Shown: positions 40,705 to 47,538 of the stretch, in pieces | How the letters are laid out: the number at the start of each line of letters is the position of its first letter | Numbering within the stretch: position 1 is the first letter of the stretch | Assembly: GCA_026390585.1 (NCBI GenBank) | Contig: JAPLFP010000188.1 | Location: forward strand, 1 to 47,538 | Direction of reading: 5' to 3' | From: Ignavibacteriales bacterium | GTDB taxonomy: Bacteria; Bacteroidota; Ignavibacteria; UBA10030 | Length of the DNA stretch: 47,538 bases | The notes under the pieces: generated by a model | Database searches by the model: none | The model's input: only the letters and a program-made list of their open reading frames with translations | Told to the model about the DNA's origin: nothing | Program-made: the position numbers and the translations under genes

Positions 40705-43515
40705 TTAAAACCTCATTGCTAATCCAACTTGAACGTTTCTGCCTGTCAGATACCGCGCCGGATTGAGTGGAAACGGTGTGACCGGGGCCTGCAACTGGGG
40801 ATAGAGTGGATCGTTCCAGCTGCTCGGTGTCGGGTCGCCGAATTCATACGCTCTTCCCGTTACCGGATTGATGATTGCCGAATTCTTGATGTCGATGAGA
40901 TTCTTGATTTGCATCGACAGGGTGAACTCCAGACCCGAGAGATGGATGTACTTCTCAATGTTCATATCGACCCAGAACCACGGATGACCAAGACTCCCCG
41001 AGAGATTTGTGATATCCGAAATATAGTTGGGACGACCATTCTGAAGCGTCCCATCCAATATCGATGGCGTATAGCGTTTTCCCGATTCGTAGAAACCCCG
41101 CACATAGACCATGTAGTCATCGAGGATGCCCGGGGCGAAGCCAAACAACGGTTCGTCTTTCTGGACAATGAACGTGGCGTTCAGGCTGAACTGCAAGGGT
41201 CGATCCCACACGACGTAAGTTTCCTTGATCGTTTCATCTTGTATTCCCCGCGCCACCAGCACGGCCTGGTCGGGCGTTGAACTCTTGCCGGTCGTGATCG
41301 AATACGATCCGGAGACACTTCCCCGGAACCATTTCCCGATTCTTTTCCGAAACTCCGCTTCGATGCCGCGTGAACGGGCATAATCCTGGTTGACATAGGT
41401 GATGAAGTTTGACGTCGAGATCCTCGATGTAGTGATCTTCGCCTGCACCGTCGAGACATAGTCGAAGATGTCTTTGTTGTACGCCGTCACCGTCAAAACA
41501 TCGTCGTTTGAGAATTGCGTCTGCAGTCCGAGCTCGTAGGCCACCGTTGTTTCAGGATTCAGATTGGGGTTGCCAAATTTCTGGAACGTGGATTGTGCTG
41601 AACTGGGACTCAGCTTCGCGTAGACAAACTGCGGCTTTGGAAGCTTCGAAAAGTGTCCGTAGGAAAAGAATAACATCTGATTGTCCGAAACCGGGTGAGA
41701 GATGCCAATGCGCGGGCTGATCCTCCCCTTCCAGCGACGGCCGAACAGCATGTGCGTCTGATCGTGATAGTCCTGCCTGATCTGATCCGGAATTGTGACG
41801 ACGTCCGGATTGTTCACTGCATCGTCGACGTACTCTCCCGGGAACCAGTAGTCGAAACGCAGTCCGGCATTCAGGATCATTCCGCTGAAGTTTACGTTGT
41901 CCTGGATGTACATTGCTCCGAACGCAGGATAGACCTTATAGATGTCGTTGTTCAGGCCGAGCGTTCCGATCCACGGCTCATAGATGTCCACATTCTGCAT
42001 CTCCTGCAACGTGAGGTCGAAACCGGCCTTGAGCTTATTCTTCTCCGAGAAATGATTGGTGACATCCAGCTTCAGTGTGTTTTCGATGACGTAATGGTCA
42101 TGCCACGTGAATCCGTTGCCATAGTCGTAGAAACCGTCACCAGGAATCACACTAACTGTGTCATGTCCGGTATTGTAATAGACGATGGGGAATGTGACGA
42201 TGTCTTTCGGGTCGTGATACTGTGTGTAGTCCAAACCGTTCGCGTCGGCGCGCAGGTTGGTATAGAAGTGCGAGAGCTTCAACTCATAGAACATTGAATT
42301 CGAAAGCGTGTGAGTCAGGGAGAGAACGTGCAATTGATTGTTGTGGGTGTAGGTGTTGGCTCCGTCGAGGATATTCTGGAATTCGTATTGGTATCCCGGA
42401 CTCGGTTCGACGTATTCAAGATTAGTCTGCAGCGACTGGGAATTCTGATTGATTGCCACCGAGCGATTGTAGGAATAGGAAATCCGCACCAGGGCTGATG
42501 GACGCCAAGTGAGCTTTGCGAGCAAGAACCAGTTGTTCTCTTCCCGCGGGGCGAAGCGCGAGCCATAAAACGTCGATGAAACGAGTTGCGATGCCTTCTT
42601 CCCCATGAATCCGTCTGTGAGCCCAACGTAAAGGTTGCTGAAGAACGTGATCGTTCCCGGCACCTGTATTCCGGCAAGCGGCAACAGACTTCCTGTGATT
42701 GGCTCCGGTCCGCTGATGGTGGCTTCATAGACGTCAGTATTGAAGCTGCGGGAAATCCGATCGCCCAACCCCAGCTGATCCTTCTTGATCGAGAGAGATC
42801 CCTGGTATTTTTGAGACCCATCTTTCAAGGTCACATTGACAACACCGGACGTCGCCTGTCCGTACTCGGCATTGAAGCCGCCGGTGATGACTTCAATTTC
42901 CTGCACAGCATCCGCGCTGATCTGAAGTCCAAAGCCCGTTCCGGAAAGCGGGTCCTGTATGGAAATGCCATCGAGCAGGTACGCATTTTCATTTGCACGG
43001 CCGCCGCGGATATGCACTTCGTTGTCAGTCTGAGTGACACCCACCTGTTGCGTAACTACTTCCCGCACGTCGGCCACGGCCGCAGACTGAATATCATCAG
43101 AGGTCACAGCTCTGCGGCTCGCCGTTTCTTCCAGATTGAAGAGAGGCCGCGTTCCGACGATCACTACCTCCTGACCAATGGTTAATGTAGTCTCCGTGAG
43201 ATCCTGGTCGATTGTTGTCTCTTTCCCCGATTCCACGCGTACTGCCGTACGCTGCACCAGGGTGTACCCGATCAGACTGAATTCCAGAGTATAACTCCCG
43301 GGACCGACGTTTTGGATTCTGTAATTCCCGTCCGGATCGGATGCCGCTCCGTAGTATGTGCCCTTGATGGTAACGTTGACGGAAGGCAATCCCTCCCCTG
43401 TCTTCGCGTCCCGCACCCGTCCTTTGATCAGGCTCTTCACCTGAGCATCGAGACTTGTGGTGCCGAGAAGCAACAGAAGCGGCAGCAGAAGCGCTATGGT
43501 GGCCTTCTTCGTCAT
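40705..43515 (-). CDS. TonB-dependent receptor with carboxypeptidase-like N-terminal domain
   Basis: 936 residues. Signal peptide ends SLDAQ; a carboxypeptidase regulatory-like domain (about 28-112, GRVRDAKTGEGLPSVNVTIKGT), a plug domain (about 120-235, with VHIRGGRANENAYLLDGISIQDP and ITGGFNAEYGQATSGVVNV), and a long beta-barrel ending NVQVGLAMRF with a final aromatic residue. It would carry a large substrate across the outer membrane using TonB energy. Substrate unknown; no SusD partner is present, which favours a non-glycan or siderophore-like role, or an Oar-like one. The start overlaps the previous stop as ATGA (43512-43515). Confidence 0.92.
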   Translation of the reverse strand: MTKKATIALLLPLLLLLGTTSLDAQVKSLIKGRVRDAKTGEGLPSVNVTIKGTYYGAASDPDGNYRIQNVGPGSYTLEFSLIGYTLVQRTAVRVESGKETTIDQDLTETTLTIGQEVVIVGTRPLFNLEETASRRAVTSDDIQSAAVADVREVVTQQVGVTQTDNEVHIRGGRANENAYLLDGISIQDPLSGTGFGLQISADAVQEIEVITGGFNAEYGQATSGVVNVTLKDGSQKYQGSLSIKKDQLGLGDRISRSFNTDVYEATISGPEPITGSLLPLAGIQVPGTITFFSNLYVGLTDGFMGKKASQLVSSTFYGSRFAPREENNWFLLAKLTWRPSALVRISYSYNRSVAINQNSQSLQTNLEYVEPSPGYQYEFQNILDGANTYTHNNQLHVLSLTHTLSNSMFYELKLSHFYTNLRADANGLDYTQYHDPKDIVTFPIVYYNTGHDTVSVIPGDGFYDYGNGFTWHDHYVIENTLKLDVTNHFSEKNKLKAGFDLTLQEMQNVDIYEPWIGTLGLNNDIYKVYPAFGAMYIQDNVNFSGMILNAGLRFDYWFPGEYVDDAVNNPDVVTIPDQIRQDYHDQTHMLFGRRWKGRISPRIGISHPVSDNQMLFFSYGHFSKLPKPQFVYAKLSPSSAQSTFQKFGNPNLNPETTVAYELGLQTQFSNDDVLTVTAYNKDIFDYVSTVQAKITTSRISTSNFITYVNQDYARSRGIEAEFRKRIGKWFRGSVSGSYSITTGKSSTPDQAVLVARGIQDETIKETYVVWDRPLQFSLNATFIVQKDEPLFGFAPGILDDYMVYVRGFYESGKRYTPSILDGTLQNGRPNYISDITNLSGSLGHPWFWVDMNIEKYIHLSGLEFTLSMQIKNLIDIKNSAIINPVTGRAYEFGDPTPSSWNDPLYPQLQAPVTPFPLNPARYLTGRNVQVGLAMRF

Positions 43516-44888
43516 CGCACTCCAAATTCATCTTTGAAGACTCTGCGTAACAACGTAGCAACCCGAGCCGGTGGTGTGCCGAATCGGTGCAGGATGGCGG
43601 CGAGCAGGACAAAGCTCGGTTGATCTGCGTCTTTGACCCCCATAATCGGTTGGCCCGCCCAGCGACCCGAAGATTGCATTTGGTAGAGCACGCGGGCATT
43701 GACCTTCGGCAAGATACCTCGAGGAAACGTGTAAATAAATCCAAGAGTGTCGCGAACCAGCGTAGGATATGATGGATCGACGGACACGATCGAGTCCCGG
43801 CCTAACAGGATCGAAGTGAAGTAACTCGACTCGATGTTGTCGATCGGAAAAAAGTCGCCGAGTCCACCCTGAGCAGGAATATATTGCGGAAAACCGGCAG
43901 CGAGGAATACTTTTCCCCCTGCTTTCTTGAACCCCGGAATGCTCGCCTGGATGATGTCAAGGCTTGGTGCGTTGTCCGCGTACCAGAAGACATATTTGAA
44001 GAGTTTCAGCGTTTCAGTAAATGTCGGATTGATAAGCGGAGGGACAAATTTCCCTTTGCTGATTGCCGATGCGCCCTTCTTGATATCGAGCACATCTTTG
44101 CTCCCCAATCTGCCACCCATCAACGTGTCAAACATCTGCTGGTAGAACGTTCCTGCAAAATCGCTCGGCAGGTAGTCCTTCACGATCAGGAAATCGCCTT
44201 TCGGCTCGCGCACGTACCACACTTTGTTGGTGTCAGGCATCCGAATGGTCTTGCTGTACGCGCCTGCTACATCCTGAGCCTTCAGATAGAACGCATGATT
44301 CCCTTCCACCAGTCCGTCGCTCTTGAAGAGCGTCACGAGATTTGCCGTCCCCGGAAGACTCTTCCAGCGCGAAGGAGCCGACGTGTCATCGAGAGCATAG
44401 AAATAATTCAGAATAGTTTCGTTGCCATCAATATCTGTCCCATTCCACTGGAATGTCGCGACGGTGTATGTCGTTTCGGGCACCGTGGACGTCAGGAGAT
44501 ATGCGACGCTGGGAGGAGTGTTTTGTATCGGAAACTGTAACGCTGCGGGGTGAGGATCGCGAACCCCCTGGTCGTCGACCGCAGCAACATAGAACGAATA
44601 CGTCGTATCCAGCCTGTTCAAACGGAACGTGAAAACGCTGTCAGTCTGTGCTGTATACGTCCAATGCAGGTTATCGAGCGAGAAGTAGAAACCGATGACG
44701 AATCCGTCAGGATCGACGCCCCACCAATGGACATGCTGCACGCTGACGGTCCTGCGCAACGCACCTTCGGGATCCAGGGCAATGTAGGTCTTCGGAGGCT
44801 GGTTGGGAATCGGTTCATTCGGATACCGCTTCGAACAGCCGGACAGAAGAACAATTACAAGCACTATATAAGGCAACGCTTTACGCAA
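43512..44888 (-). CDS. Lipoprotein with Ig/FN3-like domains, first gene of the outer-membrane operon
   Basis: 458 residues. Lipoprotein signal KALPYIVLVIVLLSGC, then two beta-sandwich stretches (WWGVDPDGFVIGFYFSLD and FQWNGTDIDGNETILNYFYALD, both with the W-x-G-D-x-D pattern of FN3/Ig-type modules), then a C-terminal alpha/beta part (VFWYADNAPSLDIIQASIPGFKKAGGKVFLAAGFP) recalling DUF4350-type domains. Starts with TTG 44888, with CAGG six bases upstream. Probably the surface receptor for the TonB receptor's ligand (inferred from position). Confidence 0.82.
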   Translation of the reverse strand: MRKALPYIVLVIVLLSGCSKRYPNEPIPNQPPKTYIALDPEGALRRTVSVQHVHWWGVDPDGFVIGFYFSLDNLHWTYTAQTDSVFTFRLNRLDTTYSFYVAAVDDQGVRDPHPAALQFPIQNTPPSVAYLLTSTVPETTYTVATFQWNGTDIDGNETILNYFYALDDTSAPSRWKSLPGTANLVTLFKSDGLVEGNHAFYLKAQDVAGAYSKTIRMPDTNKVWYVREPKGDFLIVKDYLPSDFAGTFYQQMFDTLMGGRLGSKDVLDIKKGASAISKGKFVPPLINPTFTETLKLFKYVFWYADNAPSLDIIQASIPGFKKAGGKVFLAAGFPQYIPAQGGLGDFFPIDNIESSYFTSILLGRDSIVSVDPSYPTLVRDTLGFIYTFPRGILPKVNARVLYQMQSSGRWAGQPIMGVKDADQPSFVLLAAILHRFGTPPARVATLLRRVFKDEFGVR

Positions 44889-44901
44889 AAGAGACCTGAT
44901 A

Positions 44902-44932
44902 AAATAGTACGATCAAGGGCGATAGCCACAAA
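44902..44932 (-). promoter_or_regulatory. Candidate Bacteroidota-type promoter of the outer-membrane operon
   Basis: On the minus strand TTTG, 19 bases, then TACTATTT, close to the Bacteroidota -33 TTTG and -7 TAnnTTTG arrangement, 14 bases before the TTG start at 44888. The implied leader is very short. Confidence 0.3.
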
Positions 44933-44947
44933 ATGAAGCTTCACCAT

Positions 44948-45009
44948 ATGTCATTCTGAACGGAGCCCCGCTTTTGGCGGGGTAAACTCCGCGGAGTGAA
45001 GAATGACAT
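44948..45009. repeat. Nested inverted repeat upstream of the outer-membrane operon
   Basis: Outer arms ATGTCATTCT (44948-44957) and AGAATGACAT (45000-45009) match perfectly; inner CCCCGC-TTTTG-GCGGGG (44966-44982). It looks like a small REP/MITE-type element in the 202-base gap between two transcripts. Confidence 0.65.
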
Positions 45010-45052
45010 TCGCTTCGTTTTCGAACGTCTTGAAGACAACAATCAAAATGCG

Positions 45053-45080
45053 CGGAGGGGGAGAGGACGCTCCCCCTCCG
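45053..45080 (-). terminator. Strong terminator of the T9SS-exported protein gene
   Basis: CGGAGGGGGAG and CTCCCCCTCCG pair perfectly over 11 bases around a 6-base loop, 11 bases beyond the stop at 45091; on the minus strand the stem is followed by CGCATTTTG. Confidence 0.75.
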
Positions 45081-45090
45081 GCATAAGAGA

Positions 45091-45903
45091 TTACTTCAAG
45101 AGCATCATCTTTTTCGTGACCGAGTACTGGTCCGTTTCCAGCTTGTAGAAGTACGTGCCGCTGGACAGACGAGAAGCATTAAACACTACCACATACGCTC
45201 CGGCATTCTGCTGCTGCTCAACCAGTGTCTCTACAACCTGACCCAGGAGGTTGTACACTCTCAGGTTCACTTTCCCGCTCATCGGCAACATGTATCGAAT
45301 CGTGGTCGACGGATTGAACGGGTTCGGATAGTTCTGGCTCAGTTCGAACGATGTCGGCACGGCATTTCCTACCTGGTAGGTGATGGCCGTGATGACTCCG
45401 AAGTCATCGTTCTTGCGCGGCTCGAGTTTGTACTCGCCATTCGAGTACGTCAAGATACCAGTCAGAGAAGCAATGGTAGCACCCACCGGAATCAGCTTCG
45501 TTTTGGGCGGACTGATCGAATGAGCGGACCGCCAGGCTGTCTGGTACGCTACGGTCGTGTCGCAATAGTAGTTGTTGGTACCATCGTCATTGACACGAAG
45601 ACCGTACGCTGTGGTGGTCGCACCCTTGGTCGTACTTATGAAGAACTCCCCATAATTGCCCGACCCTGTGGCCGCCGCGTTGTCCGCATTCATCATGTTA
45701 ACGTAGGCAGTCGGCAGCTTGACGAGGACGCTCTCCCACTGTTCAAATGGTGATGCTCCTTTGACTGGCCTGTTCGCATCCTGATAGCTCACTGACCCAG
45801 ACCCGCTGCTGCCGATGCTTGTGGCGGCCGGCACGGGCACGCCACGTTTCACCAATGTGAAAGACGTGACCTGAAGTGCTGTCCGACTGTCGATGCTGCT
45901 CAC
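45091..45903 (-). pseudogene. C-terminal part of a T9SS-exported protein, split off by a frameshift
   Basis: 270 codons from a GTG at 45903. It has no signal peptide but ends with a textbook T9SS type A sorting domain (NYPNPFNPSTTIRYMLP, YNLLGQVVETL, SSGTYFYKLETD, MMLLK). Its first residues (SSIDSRTALQVTSFTLVKRG) continue an OB-like strand pattern that is cut short at the end of the upstream frame at 45900. The frame shifts by -1 at a GGGG run near 45903-45908; one more G would fuse the two parts. It cannot be exported alone, so it is either a broken gene, a sequence error, or translated by frameshifting. Confidence 0.75.
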
Positions 45904-47264
45904 GCCCCGCTGTCTGTCGTGTCGGCCGTGATGACACCACTGACTGTGACTGTATCGCCAAGCATACCCGAAAGGCCGCCCGCATACGGCGTATACTGAA
46001 CATCTTTGACCGTCAAACCGCTTTGACGGATCTGGTAGAAGGCGGGTTTCGAGGGATCAGGAGAGGCACCATACACACCTCCGCCGTACGCCTCGACGAA
46101 GTAGCTCACCATCGTGTCAGCGTTTGCCGGTGGGACCACTGCACTGTAGAGAGAATCCCCAGAGGTCGCGGTCGATTTGGATCTCGTCCAATTCGTCGTG
46201 GAACTCGATCCCAGCTTCCAATTGAAGAAGCTGCTATCAATCTTGCCACCAGTGTTCAGGTTCTTTGCTTTCCATGTCACTGTAACAGCATCCGTCCGCT
46301 TTGGAGGTGTCGGAGTCCGAAGGATGGACGTGATTTGAGGAGAGAATTGTGCGATGCCGATGTCACCGGCATACTTGGAATTCGTCTGTTCCCTCGGTCC
46401 TGGATACATGGGCATGATCCTATAGTCGCCGCATGTTCCACTGCGGGAGAGCGGTACAACCACGCCGCGGAGGTAGCCCAATTTTGTGCCGACGGGTGGT
46501 GGGGTATACCTCGAACTGCTGTACTTGTGGCCGCGAAGTGTGTACCAACCTGAGCCGTCATACATGTATCCAATGTTGCCCAGAGAATCCTGAAACGAAA
46601 ACGTGCCCGAGGTGTAGTCCACTGAAACCACAGTGATGTTGCGAATGACAACATACATACTCTCGTATTGCTCGCCCGTCGACGGATGGGGCAGATTTCC
46701 CGAGGCCAAAGCAGAGAGTGGAATTTCTCTGGCGGCTGGTCGCGGGACGATATTCCCAATACTGATGAGCGGGGGGGTCGTGTAAATTGGGGCGGAAACG
46801 CTGTAATGATACATTTCTGTAAGACTGTTGTTCCCACCATATTCCAGGACTCTTCCCGTGATCGTAACGACCATTCCGGTGTCCAGAGCTGCAATGCCGC
46901 CCGCTTGCGCACCGGAACTCGTGTCGTTTGTGAGCACATTGAGACCAGCCCACACCGCCCCGGTTGTCGTGTCTTGAACATAAACGTTGTAGCGCGCCAG
47001 CGTGTAGGTCAAAATGCCGGGTTTCACAATCACTACTCCCGTAACACTGACGGTATCAGCGTTTGCATTCGCGCCGTGCCAGTAGGGCGACTTGTCGAGA
47101 GACGCGCCCGCGGCTAGCGCCTGCAATGTATCAAGCTTCTTCAACGAGTCCAGCGGCACCATCTGGAGCTGCGGGATCTTCACGGCCTTTTGCGCGAAAC
47201 CGACGGAAAGAACCATCGTTAGTGCAATCACGCAGGTCAGGATTTGTAACAACCATTTGTTCAT
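45900..47264 (-). pseudogene. N-terminal part of the same T9SS-exported protein
   Basis: 454 residues from ATG 47264, with an excellent AAGGAGG site; signal peptide MNKWLLQILTCVIALTMVLSVGFAQ. Contains an OB-like domain (DTVSVTGVVIVKPG, YVQDTTTGAVWAGLNV), an Ig-like segment (AVTVTWKAKNLNTGG) and the start of a second OB-like domain (GDTVTVSGVITADTTD), where the frame ends at TGA 45900. It has the signal but no sorting domain, the reverse of the downstream frame. The intact protein would be about 720 residues. Surface-attached role probable, function unknown. Confidence 0.75.
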
Positions 47265-47295
47265 AGAGACCTCCTTATTGAATGAAAAAGTACAA

Positions 47296-47357
47296 GCTAG
47301 TGCCACTTCTAATATGAGATCTTGTATTCAAAAAGGCGCTAGTGCTCGCTTCCATTA
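47296..47357. repeat. Imperfect direct repeat upstream of the T9SS protein
   Basis: GCTAGTGC at 47296-47303 and again at 47338-47345, 42 bases apart, each followed by a CTTCTAATA/CTTCCATTA-like segment. It lies 32-93 bases upstream of the start codon, where promoter control is expected. The rest of 47358-47538 shows no gene or other element I can support. Confidence 0.35.
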
Positions 47358-47538
47358 GTAGAATCTATTTCCAAACACAATGATACTTTTTGGAAGCGGC
47401 ACTCTTATGTTAAGAATCAAGCCTCAATCGCGGTAGCGAAAAAGCCGGTTATACTCTTATCAGCAGACAATCTTGTGTTGGAGATGCTGCATTACCTTTG
47501 TCAGGGCATTCAATGTGGGCACGCAGTCTAGATAAGAG

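Noticed and set aside
41695-42297. Plus-strand frame of 200 codons within the TonB receptor gene
   Set aside because: Opposite to a well-supported receptor frame; no ribosome site and no recognisable domain.
36240-44888. Polysaccharide-utilisation locus
   Set aside because: There is a TonB receptor with a barrel partner, but no SusD, glycoside hydrolase or sugar regulator nearby.
1-47538. CRISPR arrays, tRNA or rRNA genes, transposase or phage genes
   Set aside because: No regular short repeats with unique spacers, no cloverleaf or rRNA-like stretches, and no transposase, integrase or capsid motifs were seen.

Overview
All but one of the genes in this window lie on the minus strand. The window reads like a chromosomal segment of a free-living Bacteroidota/Chlorobi-group bacterium, most like Ignavibacteria or a neighbouring class. 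The evidence is two proteins that end in type IX secretion (T9SS) sorting domains, a PorV/PorQ-type beta-barrel, a TonB-dependent receptor with an N-terminal carboxypeptidase-like domain, many lipoproteins, and about half G+C. No rRNA, tRNA, CRISPR array, transposase or phage gene was found. The lineage is an inference from protein style, not from a marker gene.

Left part (1-8.6 kb): a PAS-domain sensor cut by the window edge, a multi-pass membrane protein, and a small peptide frame that ends exactly at the membrane protein's start codon; together they look like a small signalling operon. Upstream of it lies an 1868-residue protein in which a complete-looking fold-type I aminotransferase is followed by about 950 residues with the landmarks of bacterial phosphoenolpyruvate carboxylase (PEPC) in the right order and spacing, but with key catalytic residues replaced. 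A membrane-anchored SPFH/band-7 protein precedes it.

9-21 kb: two exported beta-lactamase-fold serine hydrolases, a RhaT-type transporter, a beta-phosphoglucomutase-like HAD enzyme, and a run of exported proteins: a 1576-residue LamG/helical protein fused to two glyoxalase-like (VOC) domains, a PPC/DUF296 protein, a LamG lipoprotein and a GlcG/HbpS-type protein. A dispersed GC-rich palindromic repeat is present in three copies between genes here.

21-33 kb: the only plus-strand gene, an eight-heme cytochrome c of the hydroxylamine oxidoreductase type; a DUF362 protein with a T9SS tail; an ArsP-type permease; an isoprenylcysteine methyltransferase-like enzyme; a newly noticed 59-residue membrane protein; an SRPBCC protein; a lipoprotein; an S41 peptidase; and rsgA, with large palindromic structures on both sides.

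33-47.5 kb: a three-way membrane-enzyme fusion (methyltransferase-like, PAP2 phosphatase-like, Lgt-like) coupled to a lipocalin-like protein; a Tat-exported DUF362 protein paired with a DUF6599 protein; a tightly coupled four-gene outer-membrane operon (lipoprotein, TonB receptor, PorV-like barrel, NHL-repeat lipoprotein); and a T9SS-exported protein whose frame is broken by an apparent one-base loss in a G run.
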